DNA of 49,573 nucleotides. It comes from an uncultured Pseudomonadota bacterium (lineage in GTDB: Bacteria; Myxococcota_A; UBA796; GCA-2862545). The position numbers and the translations under genes are program-made. Under the pieces are notes generated by a model. It did no database searches and was not told the origin of the DNA. It saw only the letters and a list, made by a program, of their open reading frames with translations. The stretch lies in assembly GCA_903861005.1 (NCBI GenBank), contig CAIOSP010000125.1, forward strand, positions 1 through 49,573, read 5' to 3'. Below, piece after piece: positions 1 to 8,851 of the stretch. Position 1 is the stretch's first letter. Every line of letters starts with the position of its first letter.

Positions 1-1023
1 CGCCACCCTCGGCAGCGCCAGCGTCCGCGTGACCGGCTCGATCAGCGGCGCATCAGGTGGCCAGGCGCGCCCCACCTTCTTCGCGATCCGACGGCCCGTG
101 CGGTGCAGCGCCAGCCGGTCCGGCCCCACCGTCGACGGCTCTGCGGCGACGAGCACCGCGTGTGCGCCGGGCAGATCGCCCTTCTTCTCGCGCAGCATCG
201 CCGCACGCAGCACCGCGTCCACGCCGCCCGCGCCCCGCGCGATCAGCGCATCGACCAGCTTGAGTGCCTCGTCGAGCGCGCCCTCGCGCTCGCGCTCGCG
301 CGCGGTGAGCATCAGCCGCTCGGCCACCGCCCGACGCAGGTCCAACCGCCCCGGCGGCCACGCGGGCCAGGTCAGCACGCGCAGCGCCGTCGCCACCGTC
401 AGCTCCTCCCAGTCGTCGACCAGCGACTCCCACGCGTCCCACGCCTTGCGCGTGGGCGAGATCGCAGCTCCCCCGGTGCGCGTGTAGGCCACCGCCTTGC
501 GGATCCCGAGCCGCTCCAGCACCGGCGTCGAGCGGTCAGGGAAGGCGTCGAGCGTGGCCCACTGCTCCAGGCGACGCACCAGCGCCTTGTGCGGCAGCCG
601 AACCCAGCGCGCGTCATCCCAGTCGACCTGTTCGGCGAGGCGCTCGCGCAGCACCCCGACCGCACCCGAGCTGCGCAGGCCCAGCCGCTTGCAGCCCGCG
701 GCGAGCACGTCGCCGGTCGCCTCGTCCAGGCGCGTGTCCCAGCCGACGTCGTCCGACGCCAGACCAGCCTCCACAAGCGTGGCCAGCGCGCGCTCGCGAT
801 CGACCACGCCCGGCAGCGAAAGGTCTGGCCAACGGAACGCGCGCGGCTGACGACCGGACAGGCGCGTGTGCAGCAGCGCCGCGTCGTCGTCGAGCGCCAG
901 CATGTGCTCGACGAGGACAAGCTCGTCGGTGGTGAGCAGGTTGGCGCCGCGCTCAGCGCCCAGGCGGATCCGCTCCTCCAGGTCGCGCACCGGCAGCGCC
1001 CGCGACTCGTCCTCGTCGCTCAT
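1..1023 (-). CDS. FAN1-family VRR-NUC nuclease, N-terminal part (C-terminus outside window)
   Basis: The open frame runs from ATG at 1023 to the left edge without a stop (341 codons seen). FAN1 proteins are structure-specific nucleases acting on branched or cross-linked DNA. The order seen here matches bacterial FAN1: an N-terminal segment LLTTDELVLVEHMLAL, a winged-helix-like part with FRWPDLSLPGV (about 65-75), a SAP-like segment CKRLGLRSSGAVGVLRERL (about 112-130), then a helical TPR-like region (about 195-320) ending in DRLALHRTGRRIAKK. The catalytic VRR-NUC domain would lie beyond the edge and is not visible, so the assignment rests on the non-catalytic regions. The start overlaps the stop of the upstream EcsC-like gene (ATGA), which implies translational coupling. 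The family call is by recall of family motifs; no search was run. Confidence 0.72.
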   Translation of the reverse strand, partial: MSDEDESRALPVRDLEERIRLGAERGANLLTTDELVLVEHMLALDDDAALLHTRLSGRQPRAFRWPDLSLPGVVDRERALATLVEAGLASDDVGWDTRLDEATGDVLAAGCKRLGLRSSGAVGVLRERLAEQVDWDDARWVRLPHKALVRRLEQWATLDAFPDRSTPVLERLGIRKAVAYTRTGGAAISPTRKAWDAWESLVDDWEELTVATALRVLTWPAWPPGRLDLRRAVAERLMLTAREREREGALDEALKLVDALIARGAGGVDAVLRAAMLREKKGDLPGAHAVLVAAEPSTVGPDRLALHRTGRRIAKKVGRAWPPDAPLIEPVTRTLALPRVA

Positions 1024-1727
1024 CCGCCGCGGATCTCTTCGGCGTCGCGGATGTTCGGATCGATCGCCGCCTCGACCAGCCGCGAGAACACGGCCAACAT
1101 GCGCTCGCCTACCGCCTCGACGTCGCGCGCGTCATCCCGCGCCGCGATCCCCGACCCCACCACCGGCACCAGGCGGCCGACGTGGCTCACGGACCCTTGC
1201 AGCGACGCGCTCACCGCAGCGCGCGCCACCCGACCGGCCAGCGGCCCAGGCTGTCCGCCTCCCGGCACCAGCGCGCGAACCATCGCGCTCGCGCGGCTGT
1301 CTACGAAGCCATGATCCGGAACGTCGACGTCGAACGCCCCCGCCAGCGCCCGCAGCACCGCCGCGTGTCCGCGCGGCGTCTCCGGGTCGATGCCGTAGAC
1401 CACCGCCAGACGCTGCGACAAGCGCAGGATGGACACCAGCCGGCCCGCCATGTCCGGCGGGATCGACATCAGGCCGCCCAAGCCCGCCACCAGCCCCACC
1501 GACGACGCGCTCGTCCGCGCCCGCGCGATCACCACGCCCGCGGTGCGCGCCAGGTCGGAGTCGCTCGGACGACCGCGAGACCCCTCCTCGACGAACGGGA
1601 GGTCGCGGCCGCGCAGCCAATCTCGCGTAGCCTGGGTGCCCACACCCACACGGCGCACGATCGCGTCGATGGCGTGCCGATCGACCACGTGCAGGACGTC
1701 GCGTACGCGCTCCCCGAGTGTCGACAC
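1020..1727 (-). CDS. EcsC-like protein
   Basis: This is a 235-residue protein. The GTG start at 1727 is preceded by GGAGG 7 bases upstream. Residues 90-125 (PPDMAGRLVSILRLSQRLA, then VYGIDPETPRG) match the core of the EcsC family, whose members carry a glycine/alanine-rich amphipathic central part and are often membrane-associated. The biochemical role of the family is not established. A glycine-rich stretch SVGLVAGLGGL (about 76-86) precedes the core, and further alanine/glycine-rich helices follow (about 150-185). The stop overlaps the ATG of the FAN1-type gene, so the two are probably co-translated. The link between a DNA-repair nuclease and an EcsC protein is unexplained by known function. 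Confidence 0.68.
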   Translation of the reverse strand: MSTLGERVRDVLHVVDRHAIDAIVRRVGVGTQATRDWLRGRDLPFVEEGSRGRPSDSDLARTAGVVIARARTSASSVGLVAGLGGLMSIPPDMAGRLVSILRLSQRLAVVYGIDPETPRGHAAVLRALAGAFDVDVPDHGFVDSRASAMVRALVPGGGQPGPLAGRVARAAVSASLQGSVSHVGRLVPVVGSGIAARDDARDVEAVGERMLAVFSRLVEAAIDPNIRDAEEIRGG

Positions 1728-1820
1728 GACGTGACCTCCGCGCGCCCCTGTATCCCGTCGCGTGTGCGTGGACGTGGCCCCACGCGACCGTTACGAACGT
1801 GGCGTGTTTGGGAGGCCCGC
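1728..1820. promoter_or_regulatory. Divergent intergenic region with two inverted repeats
   Basis: This gap separates the minus-strand EcsC/FAN1 pair from the plus-strand tol operon, so promoters in both directions should lie here or just inside the genes. Two inverted repeats are visible: GCGTGG (1766-1771) with CCACGC (1780-1785), and the compact CGTT-ACG-AACG (1789-1799), which looks operator-like. No convincing -35/-10 pair was found. The Shine-Dalgarno for tolQ is GGGAGG at 1810-1815. Confidence 0.25.
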
Positions 1821-2534
1821 TTGCCGTCGTCGATCGAGGTCTACCTGACCGCCACTGCGACGGGCGCACCCTCGCTGCTGTCGCTCGTCACCGCCGCGGA
1901 TCCCATCGTGCAGTTGGATCTGCTCCTGCTGGTCGTGATGAGCATCGCGTGCTGGGCGATCATCATCCAAAAGGGCCTGCGCCTTCAAGCCGCCACCACC
2001 AGCTCGGCGCAGTTCTTGGACGCGTTCTGGAAGGCCAAGCGGTTGGACCAGATCTACGAGGCGGCACCTACCTGGGCGGCCAGCCCCGTCAGCGCTGTGT
2101 TCCAGGCTGGGTACAAGGAGCTGTCGCGCCTCAAGGCCGCGCAGCCTGCCACGCCCGGCCAGCCCGCGCCCGACCACGGCGCCAACGTCGAGCGCGCCCT
2201 GCGCCGCGCGGCCCAGGTGGAGTCCACGCAGCTCCGCCGCTTCATCACGGTGCTCGCCACCACCGGCTCCACGGCGCCGTTCATCGGCCTGTTCGGCACC
2301 GTCTGGGGCATCCTCCAGGCCTTCCTCAAGCTCGGGCAGCCCGGCACCACCGCCACCATCCAGGTGGTCGGCCCGGACATCGCGCACGCGCTGGTCGCCA
2401 CCGCGGTGGGCCTCGTCGCGGCCATCCCGGCGGTCATGGCGTACAACACCTACAACGCCTGGGTCGTGACGCTGGACACGGAGATGGACAACTTCTCCGC
2501 GGACTTCCTGAACCTCGTGAAGCGTCGGTCCTAG
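1821..2534 (+). CDS. tolQ: TolQ/ExbB-type proton channel protein
   Basis: The frame is open far upstream, but the best start is TTG at 1821, with GGGAGG ending 5 bases before it, giving 237 residues as usual for TolQ. Known role: with TolR it forms an inner-membrane proton-driven motor that energises TolA and holds the envelope together during division. Membrane segment 1 is about residues 34-51. The cytoplasmic stretch carries an Ala/Pro-rich insert (about 108-118). Segments 2 and 3 contain the family motif TGSTAPFIGLFGTVWGI (148-164) and the AHALVATAVGLVAAIPAV run (189-206). It is followed 1 base later by tolR. ExbB is the alternative; the tolB gene downstream favours TolQ. Confidence 0.9.
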   Translation: MPSSIEVYLTATATGAPSLLSLVTAADPIVQLDLLLLVVMSIACWAIIIQKGLRLQAATTSSAQFLDAFWKAKRLDQIYEAAPTWAASPVSAVFQAGYKELSRLKAAQPATPGQPAPDHGANVERALRRAAQVESTQLRRFITVLATTGSTAPFIGLFGTVWGILQAFLKLGQPGTTATIQVVGPDIAHALVATAVGLVAAIPAVMAYNTYNAWVVTLDTEMDNFSADFLNLVKRRS

Positions 2535-2535
2535 C

Positions 2536-2975
<440 letters not shown>

Positions 2976-2979
<4 letters not shown>

Positions 2980-3743
2980 ACGGCTCCCACTCCACCCTGC
3001 TTGAGACCCGCCAAGAGCGCCTGTGGCCGTTCGTGGTGGGCGCGGCGGTGGGCCACGTCGCCGTCATCGGTGGCATGATCGCGCTGTCCTTCCTGATGTC
3101 GCTGCTGTCGCCGCCGCCCGCGCCGCTGATCACGCCGGACGAGAGCATGGAGGTCGCGGTCGTCAGCATGGCCAAGTCGCAGGGCCTGCCCACGCTCGCC
3201 ATGCACGCGCCGCGCGCGTCGGGCGCGCCCACGCCGTCGGAGGTGCCGCCGCCGGTGCAGCAGTCGGATCTGGCGTTCCAGGATCCGAACAACCCGGAGC
3301 CCAAGCCGATGGGCACGCCGGACGACGACGCGCGCCGCCAGGAACTGATGGACGAGATGCGCCGTCAGGATCTGCTCGGCAGCCTCGACGGGCCGGAGGG
3401 CCCCGAGGACCGGCAGGCCACGTCGCCCGATGGCGCCGACGGCGGCAGCGGCACGGCGCTCGGCCGCAACGACCCGTACGCGGCCGCGCTCCGCAAGGCC
3501 TACGATCCGGTCTTCCAGCCGCTGCCCGCGCTGCGGGGAAAGGGCCTGGTCACCAAGGTGTTCATCCGGGCAGACGCGACGGGGCACGTGCTGGAGACCA
3601 AGCTGAAGCAGACCAGCGGCAACCCGTCCTGGGATCGCGCGGCGCTGGCCGCCGCCGAGGTGCTCACCGACATCCCCGCGCCGCCCCCGGAGCGCGTCGC
3701 CGCCGTGGCAACTGGCTTCGTGCTCGCCTTCGGAGACAACTGA
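2976..3743 (+). CDS. TolA/TonB-like periplasm-spanning energy transducer
   Basis: This is a 255-residue protein with GTG start overlapping the tolR stop (GTGA). One N-terminal membrane segment (about 18-45, rich in Val/Ala/Ile/Leu) is followed by a Pro-rich, charged and probably extended periplasmic region (about 48-155). The C-terminal domain (about 165-255) reads VTKVFIRADATGHVLETKLK and DRAALAAAEV, the pattern of TonB/TolA C-terminal domains. It lacks the long Ala-Lys-Glu helix of enterobacterial TolA. Position between tolR and tolB makes a TolA role most likely: transmitting TolQR force to the outer membrane. Its stop overlaps the tolB start by one base. Confidence 0.78.
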
Positions 3744-5047
3744 TGAACGTGTCGCGCACCCTCGTCGCCGCTTGCCTGTGCTCGGTCAGCACCGCCGCGT
3801 TCGCGACCTCGTTCGAGGTGCCGATCGCGGGCACGCAGTCGCTGTCGCTCGCGGTGGCGGCGCCTTCGCTGCCGTCGGGTGATCCCGATCACGTCGCCGG
3901 TCGCGTGCATGATCTGATCGAGCACGACCTGGACATGAGCGGCTACTTCACGATCGTGCCGACGTCCGCGCACCTGGACACGCGCAGCGGCGCCGCGCCC
4001 GGCGAGTTCTCGTTCGACGACTGGAAGCCGCTGCGTGTGGGCGCGCTGGTCAAGTTCAACGTGCTGCCCACCGGCGACCGCATCTGCGACCCGTCCGGCA
4101 AGTCGATGTGCATCGACCTGTACGTGTACGATGCGTTGGGCGGCGGCACGCTCGCCAAGAAGCGCCTGCGCGCGCCGGCCAGCAACGCGGTGGGCTTGGC
4201 GCACCAAGCGGCGAACGAGGCGCTCGTGGCGATCGTCGGCCAGCCCGGCTTCTTCGGCGCGTCGGTCCTCGCGGTCAGCGAACGCTCGGGCAACAAGGAG
4301 ATCTACCTGGTGGATCTCGACGGCGATGGCGCGCGCCCGATCACCCGCAACGGGTCGATCAACCTTTCGCCCGCCTGGTCGCTCGACCGCCGCTACGTCG
4401 CCTGGACGTCGTACAAGCGCGGCAACCCGGACCTGTTCGTGAAGGACCTGCGCTCCGGCGACGTGCGCGCGGTCTCCACGCGCCAGGGCGTGAACCTGTC
4501 GCCCGCTTGGTCGCCCGACGGCCGCTTCATCGTGCTCGCGCGCAGCGCCGGAGCGGACACGGACCTGTTCCTGATCGAGGCCAAGACCGGCCGCGACATG
4601 CGCCAGCTCACGTCGGGCGGCGGCATCGACGTGTCGCCCACCTACTCCCCCGACGGCCGCCGCGTGGCGTTCGCGTCGGAGCGCTCCGGCGGCAGCCAGA
4701 TCTACCTGGTCAACGTGGAGGGTGGCACGCCCACGCGCGTCACCCAGATCGGCGGCATGTTCAGCGACCCCACCTGGTCGCCGGACGGCTCCAAGATCGC
4801 GTTCGTCAGCAAGCAGGGCGGCGACTTCGACGTGTTCACCGTCTCGCCCGACGGCAGCGGCCTCACGCGCGTCACGCAGGGCATGGGCGACAACGAAGAC
4901 CCCACCTGGTCGCCCGACTCCAACTACCTGGTGTTCACGTCCACACGGGACGGCCGCAAGCGCATCTGGATCTCGACCGCGAACGGTCGCCACCAGGTGC
5001 CGGTCACCAAGGAAGGCGGCTGGTCGCAGCCGGTGTGGGTCGACTAG
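3743..5047 (+). CDS. tolB: TolB periplasmic beta-propeller protein
   Basis: This is a 434-residue protein with signal peptide (about 1-20, ending AFAT). The N-terminal alpha/beta domain (about 22-165) is followed by a beta-propeller of repeated units such as LSPAWSPDGRFIVLA, VSPTYSPDGRRVAFA and EDPTWSPDSNYLVF. TolB shuttles between TolA, outer-membrane porins and Pal. The length and the blade motifs match TolB. The ATG at 3743 overlaps the previous stop (TGATG). No pal gene follows; the next gene is on the opposite strand. Pal must therefore be elsewhere, or another lipoprotein takes its role. Confidence 0.93.
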   Translation: MNVSRTLVAACLCSVSTAAFATSFEVPIAGTQSLSLAVAAPSLPSGDPDHVAGRVHDLIEHDLDMSGYFTIVPTSAHLDTRSGAAPGEFSFDDWKPLRVGALVKFNVLPTGDRICDPSGKSMCIDLYVYDALGGGTLAKKRLRAPASNAVGLAHQAANEALVAIVGQPGFFGASVLAVSERSGNKEIYLVDLDGDGARPITRNGSINLSPAWSLDRRYVAWTSYKRGNPDLFVKDLRSGDVRAVSTRQGVNLSPAWSPDGRFIVLARSAGADTDLFLIEAKTGRDMRQLTSGGGIDVSPTYSPDGRRVAFASERSGGSQIYLVNVEGGTPTRVTQIGGMFSDPTWSPDGSKIAFVSKQGGDFDVFTVSPDGSGLTRVTQGMGDNEDPTWSPDSNYLVFTSTRDGRKRIWISTANGRHQVPVTKEGGWSQPVWVD

Positions 5048-5061
5048 GGTCAGGCCGCTGC

Positions 5062-5080
5062 GCTCGGCCGTGGACCGAGC
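5062..5080. terminator. Hairpin between convergent tolB and sulfatase-like genes
   Basis: GCTCGG (5062-5067) pairs with CCGAGC (5075-5080) around a 7-base loop, in the 67-base gap between two convergent genes. No T-run follows on either strand, so termination here would be hairpin-based or Rho-assisted. The assignment rests on position. Confidence 0.35.
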
Positions 5081-5114
5081 ACACGAGTCACCAAGAACCA
5101 GAGCGACGGGGCCG

Positions 5115-7223
5115 CTAGGGCACGGCGTACCCCGCCCATCGCGAGTCGGCGTGCAGGCCCGTGAGGTCCGGATCCATCGCCGCCGTAGCGCCCACGCGCG
5201 CAGGACCGCCCGCGCGTTCCAGCAGCGCGAACGCGGCGTCGGCGTCGCCCGCGAGCGCCTTGAGGCAGGCCTGATCGTAGGGCGGCTTCCAGTCGTCCGG
5301 GCGCAGCGCCTCCGCGAGCTTGTAGTAGCGATCCGCCTTGGCGACGTCGCCCAGGCGCTGCGCGGACAGGCCGGCCTGCAGCGTCGCGGCGTAGTGCGTC
5401 GGCAGCGCCGTGATCACCTTCTCGTACCAGGTGAGCGCGTCGGCGAACCGGCCGTCCAGGAACTGGAAGTCGGCCCAGAAGAGTGCGGCGTTCTGCGCGG
5501 TGGAGTCCACCTTCACCGCGCGACGCAGCCACGCCTCGGCGGCCGCCTTGTCGCCCGCCCCAAACTCCAGTGTCGCGCGGAACACCATCACCTCGACGAA
5601 GGCCGGGGACAGCTTGAGCGCGCGCTCGTAGGCCGCGCGCGCGTCGTCGAGCTTGCCCTGGCTCGCGGCGATCTGACCAAGCGCGCTGTAGACGCGCTCC
5701 TGGTCCGGCACCGTGGCGAGCGAGCGCTCGTACTCGGCGCGGGCTTGATCCAGCAGCCCCCGACGCCACAGCGACATCGCGAGGATGTTGCGGCCGGCGA
5801 CGTTGGCCGGCGCCCGCTCCAGCAACACGCGGATGGCGTCACCGGACTCACGCCACTTGCCCTGCTGCGCCAGGTGCCGCGCGGTCTCCTGCGCGTCGTA
5901 CAGGGCCAGTCCGTCCTTGGGATCCAGCGTGGACAGCGAGGAGTTCGTGCGCTGCGCGGGCAGATAGCCGAGCGCCATCAGCATCTCGCTCGTCTGGTCG
6001 TCGACCGTGGCCGCGACCGAAGGCAGCGCCCGGCGTCCGCTGTCGTCTAGGATCGCCTGCAGCGCCCGATCCAGCTTGGCGTCCAGCGCGGGGTCCTTCC
6101 CAGCCAAGTTGATCTGCTCGGTGGGATCGACCGCGAGATCGAAGCGCTCCGGGCGCGGCGCGCGCACCCACTTGTCGTCCCTCACGCGGACCGCGTGGAG
6201 CGCCGCCATGCCAAACGAGAGCTGGCTCAGCAGCGACTCGGAGTACTGCGTCCGATCCGCGGTGGGCTGACCGTGGAGCAGCGGCACCAGATCCACGCCC
6301 TGGGTGTCCGCAGACGGGAGTCCGAGGAGATGGAGCACCGTCGGCACCACGTCGACCGCGCTGGTCGGCGCCTCCACCAACGTCCGCGCGACCACGCCCG
6401 GGAAGCGCACAAGCAGTGGGACGTGCATGGTCGCCTCGTAGACGAACACGCCGTGCGTCTTCTCGCCGTGCTCGCCTAGGCTCTCGCCGTGATCGGCGGT
6501 CACGATCACCAGCGTGTCGGGCCCGACGCCTGCGGCCTGCAGCCCCTCCAGCAGGCGCCCGACCGCGCGGTCCACGCCGGTGATCTCGGCGTCGTACGGA
6601 GACGCTGAGAGCATGCGGTCCGGCGGCGCTGCCTCATGCGGTTCATGCGGATCAAACAGGTGAACCCACGTGAAGAAGGGCCGCCGCTTTCCGCCGTCGG
6701 TCCACGACTTGAGCCACGCCAACGTGCGATCCGCGGTGCGTGACGCGGGCCGATCGCGGATCATGAACAGCTTGGGCGCGTCCTCCGACCACAGCTCGTC
6801 GTCGTAGCTGTCAAAGCCCTGGTCGAGGCCGTAGCGGGAGTCGAGCACCGCGGCCGACACAAACGCGTGCGTCTCGTACCCTGCCGCTTTCAGCCGCTCG
6901 GCCAGCGTCTCCACGCCCGGCGGAACGACGTAGTCGCCGTTGTCCCGTACGCCGTGCGCGGGCGGCAGCAGGCCCGACATGATCGAGGTGTGCGCAGGCA
7001 GCGTGAGCGGCGCGACCGTGACGTGCTCGGCGAATCGCGCGCCTTGGGCGGCGAGCTGGTCGAGGTTGGGCGTGCGCGCCTGGGCGAACCCGTAGGCGCC
7101 CAGGTGATCGGCGCGGGTCGTGTCCAGCGTCACCAGCAGCACCGACGGCGGACGGGCAGGCGCGGGCACGTTCGGCCCGCCTGCACATCCAGCGAGGAAG
7201 AATGCCCACACGAAGCGCAGCAT
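5115..7223 (-). CDS. Sulfatase-fold lipoprotein with C-terminal TPR repeats
   Basis: This is 702 residues long. I choose ATG at 7223 because it opens a lipoprotein signal MLRFVWAFFLAGC (lipidated Cys13); the frame is open for 121 more codons upstream but those read as non-coding. Residues about 28-400 form an alkaline-phosphatase/sulfatase-superfamily domain: TLDTTRADHLGAYG, PLTLPAHTSIMSG, VTADHGESLGEHGEKTHG. The nucleophile position has Thr74 in place of the Cys/Ser that becomes formylglycine in true sulfatases, as in other sulfatase/TPR proteins of this kind, so a phosphatase or phosphotransferase-like activity is more likely. Residues about 470-690 are TPR repeats (AEYERSLATVPDQERVYSAL, RAAYERALKLSP). 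It is predicted to be a membrane-anchored, extracytoplasmic hydrolase of unknown substrate. Confidence 0.82.
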   Translation of the reverse strand: MLRFVWAFFLAGCAGGPNVPAPARPPSVLLVTLDTTRADHLGAYGFAQARTPNLDQLAAQGARFAEHVTVAPLTLPAHTSIMSGLLPPAHGVRDNGDYVVPPGVETLAERLKAAGYETHAFVSAAVLDSRYGLDQGFDSYDDELWSEDAPKLFMIRDRPASRTADRTLAWLKSWTDGGKRRPFFTWVHLFDPHEPHEAAPPDRMLSASPYDAEITGVDRAVGRLLEGLQAAGVGPDTLVIVTADHGESLGEHGEKTHGVFVYEATMHVPLLVRFPGVVARTLVEAPTSAVDVVPTVLHLLGLPSADTQGVDLVPLLHGQPTADRTQYSESLLSQLSFGMAALHAVRVRDDKWVRAPRPERFDLAVDPTEQINLAGKDPALDAKLDRALQAILDDSGRRALPSVAATVDDQTSEMLMALGYLPAQRTNSSLSTLDPKDGLALYDAQETARHLAQQGKWRESGDAIRVLLERAPANVAGRNILAMSLWRRGLLDQARAEYERSLATVPDQERVYSALGQIAASQGKLDDARAAYERALKLSPAFVEVMVFRATLEFGAGDKAAAEAWLRRAVKVDSTAQNAALFWADFQFLDGRFADALTWYEKVITALPTHYAATLQAGLSAQRLGDVAKADRYYKLAEALRPDDWKPPYDQACLKALAGDADAAFALLERAGGPARVGATAAMDPDLTGLHADSRWAGYAVP

Positions 7224-7398
7224 GCCCCACCCTGCCGGTCGGACGACGTAGCGCCAGCGCCCCTCGCACGCAATCCGACGCCGCTGCAGGGAGCGGCCGC
7301 GCGGTACGGCACCGCGGACGGCACCGCCAAGCTGAAACCGTGCGCCGATGTTCAGCCAAGCGGACGAGAGCGGCATAGCTCGCATGGGCGAGGTTTCC

Positions 7399-8778
7399 TT
7401 GAAGTCCGTCCTGCCCCTCCTCCTGGTGCTCGCGCCCCCCGCCGCCCTCGCATCGACGGGCTCCGTCTCGCTGGTCGACGGCAACCACTTGGCGTTCTTC
7501 TTCAACGACGACCTCACGTTCTCGACCATGACCTCCGCGTCCGGGGCGGCCTCAGACGCGACCTTCACCGCGTCCGTGTCCGCCACGACGTTGAACGGAG
7601 CGCTTGAGCCAACCCGGCTCGGCGATGCGTTCGACGGCTACAATTCGCTCATCGTCAACAGCACCTCCTACAACGGGAACGGCGCGTCTTCGTTGGAGTG
7701 CGGTGACCGGCAGCTCGTGTTCGCCACGCAGACCCTCGGCAACCTCGAGGTCAGCCGAAAGGTGTTTGTGCCCGCCGACGCCGGGTTCGCGCGCTGGATG
7801 AACGTTGTGAGGAACGTGGGTTCAGGAACCGAGACCGTCGTCGTCCGGATCCCCAGCGAGCTGGGCAGCGACGACATGACCGCGATTATGGCCACGTCCT
7901 CAGGAGACCGAGCCGTCAGCACCGTCGACGCGTGGGCCGTCACCATGGAAGCGCTCGGCGCCTCGGCGGTGCCCGGAGACGTCAGCACCGACCCGCGCCT
8001 CGCGCACGTCTGGCAGAACGACCTCGGCGCGGTGAAGGCCGACACGGCCAACCTCACCGATGGCGACGACACGCCGATGTGGCAGTACACGTTTGACCTG
8101 CCCGCCGGTCAGGCCGCCATCCTCTTAAGCTTCGTCTCCGGCGCGCCCACCTGGGCCGACGCGCGGGCGGCAGCGCAGTCGCTGGTCGACCTGCCCGTCC
8201 CGACGACCGCGTGTTTGACGGTCGAAGAGTGGGACGCCGTGGTGAACTTCGGCATCGACTGCGCCGGCCTCGCGAACGACTGCAACGAGTCGGCGTTCGA
8301 CGTCCTGATCGGCGTCTGTGTACCCACCGCCACGAACGAGGGCGGCACGTGCGACGACGGCACTGACTGCACCGTCGACGACGTCTGCACGCTCGGCACC
8401 TGCGACGGCGCGCCCGCGCCTGAGGATGTCGGCACCGAGATCGATGCCAACTGCGACGCCACCGTCGAGTGCTACGTCGACGGCGACGGCGACGGCTTCC
8501 GCACGGACGAGACTGTCGCGTCCGACGACGTGGACTGCGCCGACGCCGGCGAAGCCACCGCGGACGCCCCCACCGGCGACTGCGACGACGCCGATGCGAC
8601 CTCCTCGCCCGACGGCGTGGAGATCGCTGGCGACGGCATCGACCAGGACTGCAGCGGCGCCGACCAGGCCGCCAAGAAGGGCTGCGGCTGCGACACCCGC
8701 ACAGGACCCCAAGGCTCCGTGCTGGCGATGCTGATGGGCGCCACCGTGATCCTGCGCCGCAAGGCCCGTCGCGCCTAA
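7399..8778 (+). CDS. Secreted MopE-like metal-binding-motif protein with MYXO-CTERM-like tail
   Basis: I prefer TTG at 7399 (GCGAGG 5 bases upstream), giving MKSVLPLLLVLAPPAALA, a clean signal peptide, and 459 residues; ATG at 7384 would add five residues. The first part (about 20-270) is beta-rich without a recognised family. Residues about 290-425 are Cys/Asp-rich repeats (GGTCDDGTDCTVDDVCTLGTCDG; CYVDGDGDGFRTDETV; GDCDDADATSSPDGVEIAG; IDQDCSGAD), the pattern of MopE-type putative metal-binding motifs. The C-terminus has GCGC, then a hydrophobic segment and an RRKARR tail, matching the MYXO-CTERM sorting layout. It is probably processed in the inner membrane and displayed on the surface. 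Confidence 0.78.
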   Translation: MKSVLPLLLVLAPPAALASTGSVSLVDGNHLAFFFNDDLTFSTMTSASGAASDATFTASVSATTLNGALEPTRLGDAFDGYNSLIVNSTSYNGNGASSLECGDRQLVFATQTLGNLEVSRKVFVPADAGFARWMNVVRNVGSGTETVVVRIPSELGSDDMTAIMATSSGDRAVSTVDAWAVTMEALGASAVPGDVSTDPRLAHVWQNDLGAVKADTANLTDGDDTPMWQYTFDLPAGQAAILLSFVSGAPTWADARAAAQSLVDLPVPTTACLTVEEWDAVVNFGIDCAGLANDCNESAFDVLIGVCVPTATNEGGTCDDGTDCTVDDVCTLGTCDGAPAPEDVGTEIDANCDATVECYVDGDGDGFRTDETVASDDVDCADAGEATADAPTGDCDDADATSSPDGVEIAGDGIDQDCSGADQAAKKGCGCDTRTGPQGSVLAMLMGATVILRRKARRA

Positions 8779-8785
8779 GAAAGAA

Positions 8786-8820
8786 GCGCCGGGCGCCCGC
8801 GTGTGCGGTGCGCCCGGCGC
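8786..8820 (-). terminator. Strong intrinsic terminator between convergent genes
   Basis: GCGCCGGGCGC (8786-8796) and GCGCCCGGCGC (8810-8820) are perfect 11-base complements. Inside them CCGC (8797-8800) pairs with GCGG (8805-8808) around a GTGT loop, giving a 15-pair stem with one bulged T at 8809. Read on the minus strand the hairpin is followed by CTTCTTTCTTA, a T-rich tail, so it best serves the lectin lipoprotein gene; it can also stop plus-strand transcription. Confidence 0.75.
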
Positions 8821-8851
8821 GCTCGCCCCTCACGGGGCTAGAGCGCGTGGC

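Noticed and set aside
7224-7586. Upstream extension of the sulfatase-like frame
   Set aside because: It would bury the lipoprotein signal 121 residues inside the protein and overlaps the divergent MYXO-CTERM gene.
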